Shown here one piece after another: positions 44,230 through 53,811 of a DNA stretch of 64,000 bases. The translations under genes and the position numbers were made by a program. The notes under the pieces were generated by a model. The model saw only the letters and a program-made list of their open reading frames with translations. It was not told where the DNA came from and did not search any database. This DNA comes from Leucobacter aridicollis (GTDB lineage: Bacteria; Actinomycetota; Actinomycetes; Actinomycetales; Microbacteriaceae), in NCBI RefSeq assembly GCF_013409595.1, contig NZ_JACCBD010000001.1, positions 1,116,001 through 1,180,000 on the forward strand, given 5' to 3'. Each line of letters begins with the position of its first letter. Within the stretch, counting starts at the first letter, position 1.

Positions 44230-46338
44230 CTACGCGCGCGGCTTTCCGCAGGCGCACGCGGTTCCCCCGCAGCGGCAGCTGTCGCCGGCGCAGCAGCCGC
44301 AGCCGCCGCCCGCGCAGCACCCACCGCCGGCCGCGCCGGAGGCGTTAGTGCCGCGCGAGCAGGAGGCCCCGGCGCGCGCGTCGGCGGGCAGGTTCATCGC
44401 CGGGTTCTGGTCGAGGAAGCCGTGCGGCTTGAACCAGAAGCCCGAGTAGTCGACTGGCATGATCGGCCAGTCCTCGGTGCGGGGGATGTGGGTCGGGCCG
44501 AACGAGTGCCAGAGCACGAGGTCTTCGCCGTCGAGCGACCGGTCTGCCGCGGTCCACGCGGGGAGGCCTGCGCCGGGCTCGTGCGCGTTCGGGTAGGAGC
44601 CGGCCGGGTAGAGCTCCTCGGCGTCGTACTGGGTGCCCCAGAGGTGCTTCGTCGCGAAGGTCGCCCGCCCGTGCACGGTGGCCTCGGGCTGCGCCGCGAG
44701 CAGCATCTTGCCCTCGGGGATGAGCCAGTACGCCGTCGGCTTGCCGACGTAGTTCGTACGGTGGGCGGAGCGTACCTCCCACACGCGTGACGTGAGCCCG
44801 TTCGCGATGCGCTGCGCCTCAAGCTCGCTCGTGAGCTGCGTGTTCGTCCAGGTGAATGCGTTGCCGTATGGGTTGTCGGGGCCGGTCGGGATGCCTGCCG
44901 CCTCGATCTCGTGGAGCGTGTTGTCCTCGCCGTCGATCGCGACGTCGAGGCGCGCGCAAAAGATGTGTTGGTGCACGGGGGTGAAGATGCCGGGCGCGAT
45001 CTCGGGGCCGTGCGGGTCGTCGCTGCCGGGGATCCCGGCGCCGGCGAACACGATCCCGGTCGCTTTGGCCTCCATCTGGATCGAGCCGTCGAGGTAGAAG
45101 TACCAGAAGAACCCGTAGTCGTAGTTGCCGATCGTCGTGAAGTAGCTCACGACGAGCCGGCGGCTGCGGCGGGTCTCGGCGTTGCTGGCGAGGTCCGTGT
45201 GCTTCCAGAGGATGCCGTAGTCCTCCTCGTGCATGCAGACGGCCTGCGGGATGACGACGGGGTTGCCGTGGTCGTCGGGCACGAACGCGTCGAAGTAGTG
45301 GATCACGCCGAGGCAGTCGCAGCCGAGCGCGAGCGAGTTCGCGTTCTTGCCGAGCAGGTACTCGCCGGCGTCGAAGTAGCTGATCCAGTGCCGGCTCACC
45401 GAGGTGTCGCCGTACGGCACCACCATTTCGGGGACGCTCGCGCGGGTCGCGACCGAGCGATCCTCATCGCCGTCGCGCCAGGTGACCTGGTTGAGCACGA
45501 GGCCCTCCTGCTGGTTGAACCCGACCCGGAACTTCCAGTTCTCCCATTGCACGAGGCTGCCGTCGACCGAGAACGACGGGCCCTCGGGCTGGGTGATCTC
45601 GATCGGCTTGAGCGAGGTTCGCACCGGGCCCTGCACGTCGAGCGTGTAGTTGCCGTGCTGCTCGGGGACGGGCACGTCGCCCTCGTCGTCAAGCCTGAAG
45701 ACGCGCCGCTCGGTGAGGTCGACGTGCGCGACGAGCCCCTCAATCGGGTGCGCCCACGGGCTGTCGTCCTCCGAGAAGCGGAGATACGTGTGCGAGCGGA
45801 CGATGCGCTTGCCGATCTCGTCCTCGCGCCCGAAGAAGCCAGGGGCAAGCGGCGAGCAGAACGCGAGCTCCATGTGCTCCTCTAGCCCGCGGCGGCGCAT
45901 CGCCGCCTGCCACTCGGGCGACGCCTTCACAATGTCGGCCGCGTCGTCGTACTCCTCAAACAGGTACTGGGGCTGCCCGTACGGGGCCGCACCGTTTGGA
46001 ATGACCTCCAGCGAGTCGACCTCGCCGCGCGTCACCGACACGATCGCTTCCGATGCGACGCCCGTTGAGCGCTCGAGCAGCGTCACCCGAATCCGCCGGT
46101 CCATCGGGTCGCCAGCGCGCCACGCGGCGAGCGCATCCTTCGGGGGATCCACCGGGAGCATCCGGGGCACCCGGGTGTGTTCCGAGAAGTGGCCTGCGTC
46201 GACGAGGATCGCGCGCGCGGCTGCGATCTCGTCGCCGGTCAGCGGGTCCAACGGATGTCTCACCTCGGTCGGCGTCGTGATCCGCTTGCCGTGCGTGTGC
46301 GTGACATCCGGGGCGTGTGAGCCGTGAACGTGCGTCAT
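44230..46338 (-). CDS. Copper-containing primary-amine oxidase with His-rich and Cys-rich ends
   Basis: 702 aa; oxidises primary amines to aldehyde, NH3 and H2O2. The topaquinone precursor tyrosine is in TIGNYDYGFFW, the catalytic Asp region in HWISYFDAGEY, copper ligands in TPVHQHIFCARLDV and the C-terminal WHSFGPTHIPRTEDWP. It resembles Arthrobacter phenethylamine/tyramine oxidases, which end soon after that motif. Two additions are odd: an N-terminal HVHGSH...HTHG stretch, and a C-terminal tail of about 46 residues with ten cysteines (GGGCCAGGGCGCCAGDSCRC). Both could bind copper. No signal peptide is seen. The AraC gene lies upstream and the dehydrogenase downstream. Confidence 0.95.
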   Translation of the reverse strand: MTHVHGSHAPDVTHTHGKRITTPTEVRHPLDPLTGDEIAAARAILVDAGHFSEHTRVPRMLPVDPPKDALAAWRAGDPMDRRIRVTLLERSTGVASEAIVSVTRGEVDSLEVIPNGAAPYGQPQYLFEEYDDAADIVKASPEWQAAMRRRGLEEHMELAFCSPLAPGFFGREDEIGKRIVRSHTYLRFSEDDSPWAHPIEGLVAHVDLTERRVFRLDDEGDVPVPEQHGNYTLDVQGPVRTSLKPIEITQPEGPSFSVDGSLVQWENWKFRVGFNQQEGLVLNQVTWRDGDEDRSVATRASVPEMVVPYGDTSVSRHWISYFDAGEYLLGKNANSLALGCDCLGVIHYFDAFVPDDHGNPVVIPQAVCMHEEDYGILWKHTDLASNAETRRSRRLVVSYFTTIGNYDYGFFWYFYLDGSIQMEAKATGIVFAGAGIPGSDDPHGPEIAPGIFTPVHQHIFCARLDVAIDGEDNTLHEIEAAGIPTGPDNPYGNAFTWTNTQLTSELEAQRIANGLTSRVWEVRSAHRTNYVGKPTAYWLIPEGKMLLAAQPEATVHGRATFATKHLWGTQYDAEELYPAGSYPNAHEPGAGLPAWTAADRSLDGEDLVLWHSFGPTHIPRTEDWPIMPVDYSGFWFKPHGFLDQNPAMNLPADARAGASCSRGTNASGAAGGGCCAGGGCGCCAGDSCRCGGTACACGKPRA

Positions 46339-46379
46339 TGAAACCGTCCTTGTCGCCGTTGAGGGAGTGAACCATCCTC

Positions 46380-46385
46380 AGTATG
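46380..46385 (-). promoter_or_regulatory. Predicted -10 element of the amine oxidase gene
   Basis: CATACT on the minus strand, preceded 18 bp upstream by CAAGAC. A leader of about 35 nt with AAGGACGG before the ATG follows. The weak -35 fits AraC-type activation. Confidence 0.4.
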
Positions 46386-46458
46386 ACAACGGCAAGGCGG
46401 GGCGTCTTGCGCGTGCGCGCAGCGGCGTTGACGCGCGGTGATCGAAGTTGCCCGCGGG

Positions 46459-47394
46459 CTACGCGACGCGAAACTCCCGCGGCGAGACGCCATAGGTGGC
46501 CTTGAACACGCGGCTGAAGTGCGCGGCGTCGCCGAAGCCCCACTTCATCGCGATCGCGGCGACCGTCCGATCCGCGAGCGCTGGGTCGCGCAGATCGGCG
46601 CGCGACCGCTCGAGCCGGCGATCCCTGATCCAACTCGAGACCGTGGTATCTGCGGTGCGGAACAGGACGTGGAGGTGGCGCTTGGAGATGTAGTGCGCGG
46701 CGGCGATCGACCCGGGGGAGAGCTCCGGAGAGCCGAGGTGTTCGTCGATGTACCCGCAGATGCGCTGCAGCAGGAGCTGGTGCGGATCCCGCTGCGCGGG
46801 CGACGCGTCGAGCACGTCGGCGAACAGCGTGCCGAGCAGGTCGAGGCTGGTGTGAGCGAGTTTCGCGCGGACGCCCTCGGGGAGCGGAGCGAGCTGGCTC
46901 GGGAACTGCGACAGGTAGCTCGAGACGATCGGCAGCAGTCCCGGGTGTTCGTCAGCAAGCGGGGCCGCGATGAGCTGATCTGTGAGCGCGGGCGGGAGGT
47001 CGAGCCTGTCCTTCGGGAACATCACGATGAGCGTCTTGAACGCGTCATCGAACTCGAGCGTGTACGGGCGGGACGTGTCGTAGATCGCGAGGTCACCAGC
47101 CTGGATGACGATCTCGCGGCCGTCTTGGACGAGGTGCCCGCACCCTGAGAGCATCAAGCTCACCTTGTAGAACCCCGATCCGCCGTCCGCAATGCTCGCG
47201 GTGGTGCGGTGCACGACGTGCGGGCGCGCCGCGATCTCCGTGAACGCGATGCCGTCGGTGTCGATCGAGGCCATGCTCGCGCTGAACGGGGCGCCGCGCC
47301 GCTCGCGCTCTCGCGTGATTTCCAGCGGTACGAACGAACTCGAAACCATGCCTCGGAAGGCTCCGAGGCTCTCCACGACGGTGTGCCCACTCAT
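46459..47394 (-). CDS. AraC family regulator, probably of amine oxidation
   Basis: 311 aa. N-terminal cupin-like ligand domain of the AraC-binding-like type (SGFYKVSLMLSGCGHLVQDG, GDLAIYDTSRPYTLEF) and a C-terminal AraC helix-turn-helix pair (SPGSIAAAHYISKRHLHVLF, ADRTVAAIAMKWGFGDAAHFSRVFKATYGVSPREFR). It resembles FeaR, the activator of the tyramine/phenethylamine oxidase genes. It lies immediately upstream of the amine oxidase on the same strand. The ATG at 47394 is favoured over one 9 bp earlier because TAGTGT lies 7 nt upstream (leaderless). Confidence 0.9.
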   Translation of the reverse strand: MSGHTVVESLGAFRGMVSSSFVPLEITRERERRGAPFSASMASIDTDGIAFTEIAARPHVVHRTTASIADGGSGFYKVSLMLSGCGHLVQDGREIVIQAGDLAIYDTSRPYTLEFDDAFKTLIVMFPKDRLDLPPALTDQLIAAPLADEHPGLLPIVSSYLSQFPSQLAPLPEGVRAKLAHTSLDLLGTLFADVLDASPAQRDPHQLLLQRICGYIDEHLGSPELSPGSIAAAHYISKRHLHVLFRTADTTVSSWIRDRRLERSRADLRDPALADRTVAAIAMKWGFGDAAHFSRVFKATYGVSPREFRVA

Positions 47395-47401
47395 GACGCA
47401 C

Positions 47402-47429
47402 ACACTACTCGGAAATTCTCGAATGCCAA
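47402..47429 (-). promoter_or_regulatory. Predicted araC-type gene promoter (leaderless)
   Basis: TTGGCA (47429-47424), 16-bp spacer, TAGTGT (47407-47402); start expected at or next to the ATG at 47394. Confidence 0.55.
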
Positions 47430-47473
47430 CCCGCGTGATCGCGACATGGGCGCGCAGGCGGCCCGACCGGGCC

Positions 47474-48850
47474 TCACCCGTAGACGGCTCCGGGGTTGAG
47501 GATGCCCGCTGGGTCGAGCGCGCGCTTCACGCGCCGATTGAGCTCCATGACATCGGGCCCCAGGTAGTCCGCGAGCCACGGCTGCTTCATCCTGCCGACG
47601 CCGTGCTCGCCGGTGATGGTGCCGCCGAGCCGAATCGCGAGGTCCATGACCTCGCCGAACGCGAGGTCAGCTCGCGCGCACTGCGCGGGGTCGCCGGGAT
47701 CGGTCACGATGAGCGGGTGGGTGTTGCCGTCTCCGGCGTGGGCGACGACCGCGATGGGGACGTCGCGGCGGGCGGAGATGTCGCTGATCCCCGAGACCAG
47801 GTCGCCGAGTCGCGGCAGTGGCACCCCGACATCCTCGAGGAGAAGCGTGCCGCGGCGTTCCACCGCCGGGATCGCGATGCGCCGTGCGACGGCAAAGGCC
47901 TCGCCCTCCTCCGGATCCGACGTCGCGAAACACTCCGACGCGCCGGCGGCCGTGCAGATCTCGGCCACGCGCTCGATGAGCCGCGCGGCGTGCTCGCCCG
48001 GCTCGTCGCACTGGACAACGAGCATGGCCGCCGCGTCCCGGTCGAGGCCCATCCGGGTCTCGTCCTCGACCGCGCCGATCGTCTCCTGGTCCATGAACTC
48101 GAGCATCGCCGGGCGCATCTCGGCGGTGATGCCGAGGACCGCCGCGGTCGCGGAGGCGAGGGCGGGAAATGCCGCGACGAGCGTGGTCCGCGCCTCCTGG
48201 GCGGGGATGAGCCGCAGTGTCACCTCGGTGATGACGCCAAGCGTGCCCTCGCTCCCGACAAACAGCTTGGTGAGCGAGAGGCCGGCGACGTCTTTCAGCC
48301 TTGGCCCGCCGAGCGTCACCGCGCTGCCGTCGGCGAGCACGACCGTCATGCCGAGTACGTAGTCGGTCGTGACCCCGTACTTCACGCAGCATAGCCCGCC
48401 GGCGTTCGTCGCGACGTTGCCGCCGATCGAGCAGAACTCGAACGACGACGGATCCGGCGGGTACCAGAGCCCGTGCGCGGCTGCCGCGGCCTTCACCTCA
48501 GCGTTGAGCGCACCGGGCTCCGCGGTCGCGGTGCGGGTGGCAGGATCGATCTCGATCGAACGCATTCGGTCGAGCGACAGCACAATGCCGCCCGCCACCG
48601 CGGAACTCCCGCCCGACAATCCTGACCCGGCGCCGCGCGGAACGACGGGGATGCCGGCCGCCCCGGCGATCCTGATCGCCTGCTGGACCTCGGCCGTCGA
48701 CGACGCCCGAACGACCGCGAGCGGGACCCCGGCGTTGGGGTCGCGAGCGCGATCCCACCGGTAGGCGTCCATCGCGGGCGGGTCGGTGACGAGCGACTCC
48801 GGCGGGAGCGCGGTCGCGAGGGCTTCGAGTGTGTCGGCTGCGTGCGTCAT
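47474..48850 (-). CDS. glcD: FAD-binding oxidase, glycolate oxidase GlcD type
   Basis: 458 aa, VAO/PCMH flavoprotein of the GlcD/D-lactate dehydrogenase group. FAD-binding signatures are VVPRGAGSGLSGGSSAVAGGIVL, FCSIGGNVATNAGGLCCVKYG and FVGSEGTLGVITEVTLRL, with the C-terminal cap GDGNTHPLIV and GTITGEHGVGRMKQPWL. Next to malate synthase G it should oxidise glycolate to glyoxylate. GlcE and GlcF partners are not present here, so D-lactate or 2-hydroxyglutarate remain alternatives. The ATG at 48850 has GGAAGG 7 nt upstream. It follows the IclR gene by 100 bp. Confidence 0.88.
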   Translation of the reverse strand: MTHAADTLEALATALPPESLVTDPPAMDAYRWDRARDPNAGVPLAVVRASSTAEVQQAIRIAGAAGIPVVPRGAGSGLSGGSSAVAGGIVLSLDRMRSIEIDPATRTATAEPGALNAEVKAAAAAHGLWYPPDPSSFEFCSIGGNVATNAGGLCCVKYGVTTDYVLGMTVVLADGSAVTLGGPRLKDVAGLSLTKLFVGSEGTLGVITEVTLRLIPAQEARTTLVAAFPALASATAAVLGITAEMRPAMLEFMDQETIGAVEDETRMGLDRDAAAMLVVQCDEPGEHAARLIERVAEICTAAGASECFATSDPEEGEAFAVARRIAIPAVERRGTLLLEDVGVPLPRLGDLVSGISDISARRDVPIAVVAHAGDGNTHPLIVTDPGDPAQCARADLAFGEVMDLAIRLGGTITGEHGVGRMKQPWLADYLGPDVMELNRRVKRALDPAGILNPGAVYG

Positions 48851-48871
48851 TGAACTGCCTTCCATCGTCGG

Positions 48872-48893
48872 ACTCCGGTGTCCGTGCCGGAGT
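48872..48893 (-). other. Dyad between the IclR gene and glcD
   Basis: ACTCCGG (48872-48878) and CCGGAGT (48887-48893) form a 7-bp stem with an 8-nt loop, 22 bp before the glcD start. Operator or attenuator-like hairpin; undecided. Confidence 0.4.
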
Positions 48894-48950
48894 GGGGCCG
48901 GTTGCGACGGGATGGTAGCAGGCCGCGGTGTGTGCCCGATCCGGATCTCG

Positions 48951-49817
48951 CTAGCGCGCGGCCCCGCTCAGACGGGCAGCCGCGCCCTGCAACGCCTCGA
49001 CGACGCGGGGCACCATGTCGTCCGTGATCCGCGCGGCGGGACCCGAGACGGACAGCGCCGCCGGAGGGTTCGACCCGGGAACGGCGACAGCGATGCAGCG
49101 GACGCCGACCTCGCGCTCGCCGTCGTCGAGCGCGTAGCCGCGCCCGCGGGTCTCTCGCAGTTCGCGCAGCAGATCCGCAACCGTCGTGCGCGTCGTCTCG
49201 GTGTACCGGGGGAGCCCCGTGACCTCGAGGATCGCCCGGACGCGTGCCTCGCTCAACGTCGCAAGCATGGCCTTGCCCGCGCCCGCGGCGTGCGGCAGGA
49301 CCCGTCGACCGACCTCGGTGAACATGCGCATCTGGTGACGTGACTGCTGCTGGGCGACGTAGACGGCGTTGGTACCGTCGAGCACGACGAGGTTCGCGGT
49401 CTCCTGCGACAGCTCCTCGAGGTCGCGCAGCAGCGGCTGCGCGCGCACGGCGAGCTCCGGGGCAGCGCGATTGCCGAGAGCGATGAGGCCCGGACCGAGG
49501 CCGTACTCCCTGGCCGCCGTCTGCCGCGTGTAGCCGAGACCCTGCATCGTCTTGAGGAGCCGGTGCGCGGTGGGCTGCGCGAGACCCGTGCGCTCGGCGA
49601 TGGTCTGCAGCGATAGTGGCTCGGCCGCGTCCGCGAGGGACTCGAGGAGCGCGAACGCGCGCGCCACGGACTGCACGTGGCCCGAGGATGCTGGCTCGCG
49701 CTGTGCCGGCTCGTGCTCCGCGCGCCCGTGCTGCGCTGGCGCGTGCCGTGCTGGCTCGGTGTCCGCCGTCTCGTGCTCCGCCGAGCGGTCGGTGTGCTCG
49801 CGATCCTGTCCCGTCAT
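48951..49817 (-). CDS. IclR family regulator of glycolate/glyoxylate genes
   Basis: About 288 aa. A Glu/His/Ala-rich leader of about 45 residues precedes the winged helix ([41 protein letters not shown]) and IclR effector domain ([40 protein letters not shown]). The start at ATG 49817 is preferred because TATCAT lies 7 nt upstream (leaderless). It is divergent from malate synthase G and upstream of glcD. Glyoxylate-responsive IclR/AllR proteins bind GGAATnnnATTCC-like palindromes, and one (49832-49845) sits in the spacer of its own promoter. Confidence 0.9.
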   Translation of the reverse strand: MTGQDREHTDRSAEHETADTEPARHAPAQHGRAEHEPAQREPASSGHVQSVARAFALLESLADAAEPLSLQTIAERTGLAQPTAHRLLKTMQGLGYTRQTAAREYGLGPGLIALGNRAAPELAVRAQPLLRDLEELSQETANLVVLDGTNAVYVAQQQSRHQMRMFTEVGRRVLPHAAGAGKAMLATLSEARVRAILEVTGLPRYTETTRTTVADLLRELRETRGRGYALDDGEREVGVRCIAVAVPGSNPPAALSVSGPAARITDDMVPRVVEALQGAAARLSGAAR

Positions 49818-49824
49818 GAATTCC

Positions 49825-49852
49825 ATGATACGGAATTGCGATTCCAAAACAA
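49825..49852 (-). promoter_or_regulatory. Predicted promoter of the IclR gene
   Basis: TTGTTT (49852-49847), 16-bp spacer, TATCAT (49830-49825). The start is expected at the ATG at 49817. Confidence 0.55.
49832..49845. promoter_or_regulatory. IclR-type operator in the glcB/iclR divergent promoter
   Basis: GGAATTGCGATTCC, arms GGAAT/ATTCC. It occupies the spacer of the leftward promoter and overlaps the -35 of the rightward one, as expected for joint repression. Confidence 0.7.
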
Positions 49853-49870
49853 GGGCTAGACCCCTAGTGT
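49842..49870 (+). promoter_or_regulatory. Predicted malate synthase promoter
   Basis: TTCCAA (49842-49847), exactly 17 bp, TAGTGT (49865-49870). The start is expected near 49877, leaving about 50 nt of leader with GAGGAG before the ATG. Confidence 0.55.
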
Positions 49871-49926
49871 GGGGGCTGGGGCGAGCACGCCCCATGTCAA
49901 CGCCGCCTACCGAGGAGACCACCCCA

Positions 49927-52110
49927 ATGATCCCCACCGAAACCCGCGCAGGGCTTTCCGTCGCGACCCCGATTGTCGAGTTTGCTCAGGAGGCGCTCGC
50001 CGCGGACCGCGCCGCCGGTGGCACGGTCTCGGACGAAGCATTCTGGGACGGGGTCGCTGCGATCCTCGCCGATCTCACCCCCGAGAACGAGGCGCTGCTT
50101 GCGCGCCGCGACGAGCTCCAGGCGACGCTCGACGACTACCACGCCGCGAACCCGGGCCAGCCCGATCCGGCGCCCTACCGCGCCTTCCTCACGGAGATCG
50201 GCTATCTCGAGCAGGAGCCCGCGAACGTGGCGATCGCCACCGACCGCGTGGACCCTGAGATCGCAGTGCTCGCGGGCCCGCAGCTCGTCGTCCCGTTGCT
50301 CAACGCCCGCTTCGCGCTGAACGCCGTCAACGCGCGCTGGGGCTCGCTCTACGACGCCCTCTACGGCACCGACGCGATCTCGCGCGACGGTGACCTCGCG
50401 CCGGGGACCGGGTACAACGCGGCGCGCGGGGCGGCGGTCATCGCAGAGGGGCGGCGGTTCCTCGATGCGCACGTGGCGCTCGCGGTCGGCTCCCACACCA
50501 ACGCAACCGGGTACGCGGTCGTCGACGGCGCCCTCACCGTCGCGCTGAACGACGGCAGCACGAGTGGGCTCGCCGACCCCGCCGCGTTCGCCGGCTACCG
50601 GGGTGACGCGGCCGCGCCGGATCGCGTGCTGCTCACCCACAACGGACTACACATCGACATCGTTGTCGACCGGACCGGCACGAACGGCCAGGCCGACGCC
50701 GCAGGCATCGACGACATCGAGCTCGAGTCCGCGCTCACCACCATCATGGACCTCGAGGACTCGGTCGCTGCGGTCGACGCCGACGACAAGGCGCTCGGGT
50801 ACCGGAACTGGCGCGGCCTCATGGACGGCACGCTCGCTGAGCAGGTCACGAAGGGCGGCGAAACTTTCACCCGCAGCGCGAACCCCGACCGCGAGTACAC
50901 GGCGCCGGACGGCGGGACGCTCACATTGCCTGGTCGCTCGCTGCTGTTCGTCCGCAACGTGGGCCACCTCATGCGCACCCCGGCCGTCCACGATGCGGCG
51001 GGGGCTGAGGTGTTCGAGGGCATCCTCGACGCGGTCATGACCGCCGTCGGATCGCTCGTCGAGCTGCGCGGGCCGGCGGCCGGGCGCAACTCGCGCGCCG
51101 GCTCAATGTACATCGTGAAGCCGAAAATGCACGGCTCGGCAGAGGTCGTCTTTGCTGCGAAGCTCTTCGGCCGGGTCGAGGAGCTGCTGGGCCTGCCAGC
51201 GAACACCCTGAAGATCGGCATCATGGACGAGGAGCGCCGCACCTCGGCGAATCTCGCCGCGTGCATCGCCGCGGCAAGCGACCGCGTCGTGTTCATCAAC
51301 ACCGGGTTCCTCGACCGGACGGGCGACGAGATCCACACCTCGATGCGTGCGGGAGCGATGCTGCCGAAGGGTGCGATCCGCGAACAGCCGTGGCTGCCGA
51401 CGTACGAGGCGCGCAACGTCGCGATCGGCGTGGAGTGCGGCCTCGACGGGCGCGCGCAGATCGGCAAGGGCATGTGGGCAATGCCCGACCTCATGGCCGC
51501 GATGCTCGAGCAGAAGATTGGGCACGTGCGCGCCGGTGCCTCGACGGCGTGGGTGCCGTCGCCGACCGCCGCGACGCTGCACGCGCTGCACTACCACCAG
51601 CAGGACGCCTTCGTTGCGCGCCACGGGCTGCCCGAGCTGCCGGCTGATAGCCTGGGCGAGCTCCTCACGATCCCGCTCGCTCCCGAGGGCGCGCTCACCC
51701 CGGAGATCGTCGCGACAGAGCTTGAGAACAACGTGCAGTCGATCCTCGGGTACGTCGTGCGCTGGATCGATCAGGGTGTCGGCTGCTCGAAGGTGCCCGA
51801 TATCCACGACGTTGGACTCATGGAGGACCGCGCGACGCTGCGAATCTCGAGCCAGCTACTCGCGAACTGGCTGCTGCACGGCGTCATCACCGAAGACGAG
51901 ATCGATGCGGCGCTCGCCAAATGCGCCGTCATCGTAGACCGGCAGAACGCCGCGGACGCGACCTACGAGCCGCTCGCGGGCGGCGCGGGGACGGCGTACG
52001 AGGCGGCTCGCCGGCTCATCCTCGAGGGCACGACGCAGCCGAACGGCTACACCGAGCCGCTGCTGCACGCGCTGCGGCTGCGGAAGAAGGCGGAGCTCGC
52101 GGGAGCGTAG
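49927..52110 (+). CDS. glcB: Malate synthase G
   Basis: Condenses glyoxylate with acetyl-CoA to malate; 727 aa, the usual length for the G isoform. Key segments are [16 protein letters not shown] with the catalytic and Mg-binding acids, [61 protein letters not shown] and [25 protein letters not shown]. The ATG at 49927 has GGAG 9 nt upstream; the longer frame runs into the divergent IclR gene. Its promoter carries the IclR-type site. Glycolate oxidised by the GlcD-type enzyme would supply glyoxylate. Confidence 0.97.
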   Translation: MIPTETRAGLSVATPIVEFAQEALAADRAAGGTVSDEAFWDGVAAILADLTPENEALLARRDELQATLDDYHAANPGQPDPAPYRAFLTEIGYLEQEPANVAIATDRVDPEIAVLAGPQLVVPLLNARFALNAVNARWGSLYDALYGTDAISRDGDLAPGTGYNAARGAAVIAEGRRFLDAHVALAVGSHTNATGYAVVDGALTVALNDGSTSGLADPAAFAGYRGDAAAPDRVLLTHNGLHIDIVVDRTGTNGQADAAGIDDIELESALTTIMDLEDSVAAVDADDKALGYRNWRGLMDGTLAEQVTKGGETFTRSANPDREYTAPDGGTLTLPGRSLLFVRNVGHLMRTPAVHDAAGAEVFEGILDAVMTAVGSLVELRGPAAGRNSRAGSMYIVKPKMHGSAEVVFAAKLFGRVEELLGLPANTLKIGIMDEERRTSANLAACIAAASDRVVFINTGFLDRTGDEIHTSMRAGAMLPKGAIREQPWLPTYEARNVAIGVECGLDGRAQIGKGMWAMPDLMAAMLEQKIGHVRAGASTAWVPSPTAATLHALHYHQQDAFVARHGLPELPADSLGELLTIPLAPEGALTPEIVATELENNVQSILGYVVRWIDQGVGCSKVPDIHDVGLMEDRATLRISSQLLANWLLHGVITEDEIDAALAKCAVIVDRQNAADATYEPLAGGAGTAYEAARRLILEGTTQPNGYTEPLLHALRLRKKAELAGA

Positions 52111-52423
52111 CCCAGAGTCTGCTGGCAAACGGTGGTCGGCGGCCCCGCACCCTCTTTGTGGGGGTGCGGGGCCGTCGCCTTGCGGGTGGGCTGGCCTGAA
52201 TATGTCTCCTGACCTGGAGTTCTATTGAGGGCTGCCCGTGCGGGGCCGGCGGGTCATTGGCCCCAGCGTCGGTGCGGATGCGGAGGAATGCGCGGGCGAC
52301 GACTGTGGGGAATTTGCGCTGCGATGCGGCACGGCGGCGCGGAATCCTGTAGGGTGAACCGCGAGCTGTGGTGTTCAATTACCGCACACGCTGTTCACTA
52401 AACGACAAAGGAGTCCTCTGGGT
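52111..52423. other. Intergenic region without a gene
   Basis: 313 bp. It contains the malate synthase terminator (52141-52173) and, near 52353, TAGGGT as a possible -10 element for the MHS transporter. Nothing else recognisable. Confidence 0.6.
52141..52173 (+). terminator. Terminator after malate synthase
   Basis: GGCCCCGCACCC (52141-52152) pairs perfectly with GGGTGCGGGGCC (52162-52173) around a 9-nt loop, 30 bp past the stop. Confidence 0.8.
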
Positions 52424-53803
52424 ATGTCTTCCCACACTGCTGCGCCCACATCGCAGCGCGAGCTGCGGCGGGTCGCCGCCGCCACCGTCATCGGCACCAC
52501 CATCGAGTGGTACGACTTCTTCCTCTACGCGAGCGCTGCCGGCCTCGTCTTCGCTGAGCTCTTCTTCAAACCTGCGGGTCCGCAGTTCGCCACGATCCTG
52601 TCGTTCGCGACCGTCGGCGTGAGCTTCCTGTTCCGCCCGCTCGGCGCGTTCCTCGCCGGCCACTTCGGCGACAAGATTGGCCGCAAGGCGATGCTCGTGG
52701 TCACGCTGATCCTGATGGGCGTCGCGACGACACTCATCGGCGTGCTTCCGACATACGCACAGGTCGGAATGCTCGCGCCCGTGCTGCTCATGCTGCTGCG
52801 CATTCTGCAGGGCCTGTCGACCGGCGGCGAGTGGGGTGGCGCCGTGCTGATGGCTGTCGAGCACGCTCCCGACGGTCAGCGTGGACGCATGGGGGCGTTC
52901 CCGCAGATCGGCGTGCCGATCGGCCTGCTGCTCGCCTCGGGCGTGCTCGCGCTCATGACGGGTGTGATCTCGCCAGGCGAAGCCTTCCTTGAATGGGGCT
53001 GGCGCGTGCCGTTCCTGCTGAGCTTCGTCCTCATCGTCGTCGGTATCGTCGTGCGGCGTTCGGTCGAAGAGAGCCCCGTGTTCACCGAGATCTCCGAGCG
53101 CAAGGAGCAGACCAAGGCGCCCGTGCTGCAGCTGTTCAAGCGCCACTGGCTGCTCATCATCCTCGCCGCGCTCACCTTCGCCGGTAACAACGCTGCCGGC
53201 TACATGACGACCGGCGGGTACATTCAGAACTACGCAACGACGCCGATTTCCGAGGGCGGCCACGTTGGCATGGACCGCACCGAGGTGCTGCTCGCTGTCG
53301 CGGCGGCTTCGGTCGTCTGGCTCATCATGACGTTCGCCGCCGGTGTGATCTCCGACAGGATCGGGCGCAAGCCGACCTACATCATTGGTTGGATCGCCTT
53401 CCTCGCGGTGATCTTCATCCTGTTCCCGCTCGTGAACACCGGCAACGTGTGGCTGCTCTTCCTCGGCCTGTCGCTGTTCGCGATCGGCAATGGGCTCACC
53501 TACGGACAGCAGGCGGCGTATTTCGCCGAGCTGTTCCCGGCGTCGATCCGCTACTCGGGCGTCTCGATCACATACGCGATCGGCGCGATTATCGGCGGCG
53601 CGTTCGCCCCGATGATCTCGACCTGGCTCGTCGCCACCACCGGTTCGGCGGCCTCGGTCGCGGTGTACATCGCCGTCGTGATGTGCGTCGCGTTCGTTGC
53701 GACGCTGCTGCTGCGCGATCGGAGCGACATCCCGCTCGGCGCCGAGCACGAAGAGGTCCAGCAGCAGGGCCACTTTGTCTGGGAGCCCGCGACCCGCTAC
53801 TAG
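52424..53803 (+). CDS. MFS transporter, metabolite:H+ symporter (MHS) type
   Basis: 459 aa, 12 predicted helices. MHS signatures are AAATVIGTTIEWYDFFLYASAA, FRPLGAFLAGHFGDKIGRKAML, LRILQGLSTGGEWGGAVLMAVEH and AGVISDRIGRKPTYI. Family members import organic acids such as 2-oxoglutarate, citrate, shikimate or proline/betaine. Following malate synthase on the same strand, it may take up glycolate or another 2-hydroxy/dicarboxylic acid, but substrate is not readable. The ATG at 52424 is behind AAAGGAG. Confidence 0.9.
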   Translation: MSSHTAAPTSQRELRRVAAATVIGTTIEWYDFFLYASAAGLVFAELFFKPAGPQFATILSFATVGVSFLFRPLGAFLAGHFGDKIGRKAMLVVTLILMGVATTLIGVLPTYAQVGMLAPVLLMLLRILQGLSTGGEWGGAVLMAVEHAPDGQRGRMGAFPQIGVPIGLLLASGVLALMTGVISPGEAFLEWGWRVPFLLSFVLIVVGIVVRRSVEESPVFTEISERKEQTKAPVLQLFKRHWLLIILAALTFAGNNAAGYMTTGGYIQNYATTPISEGGHVGMDRTEVLLAVAAASVVWLIMTFAAGVISDRIGRKPTYIIGWIAFLAVIFILFPLVNTGNVWLLFLGLSLFAIGNGLTYGQQAAYFAELFPASIRYSGVSITYAIGAIIGGAFAPMISTWLVATTGSAASVAVYIAVVMCVAFVATLLLRDRSDIPLGAEHEEVQQQGHFVWEPATRY

Positions 53804-53811
53804 ACCCTCTT

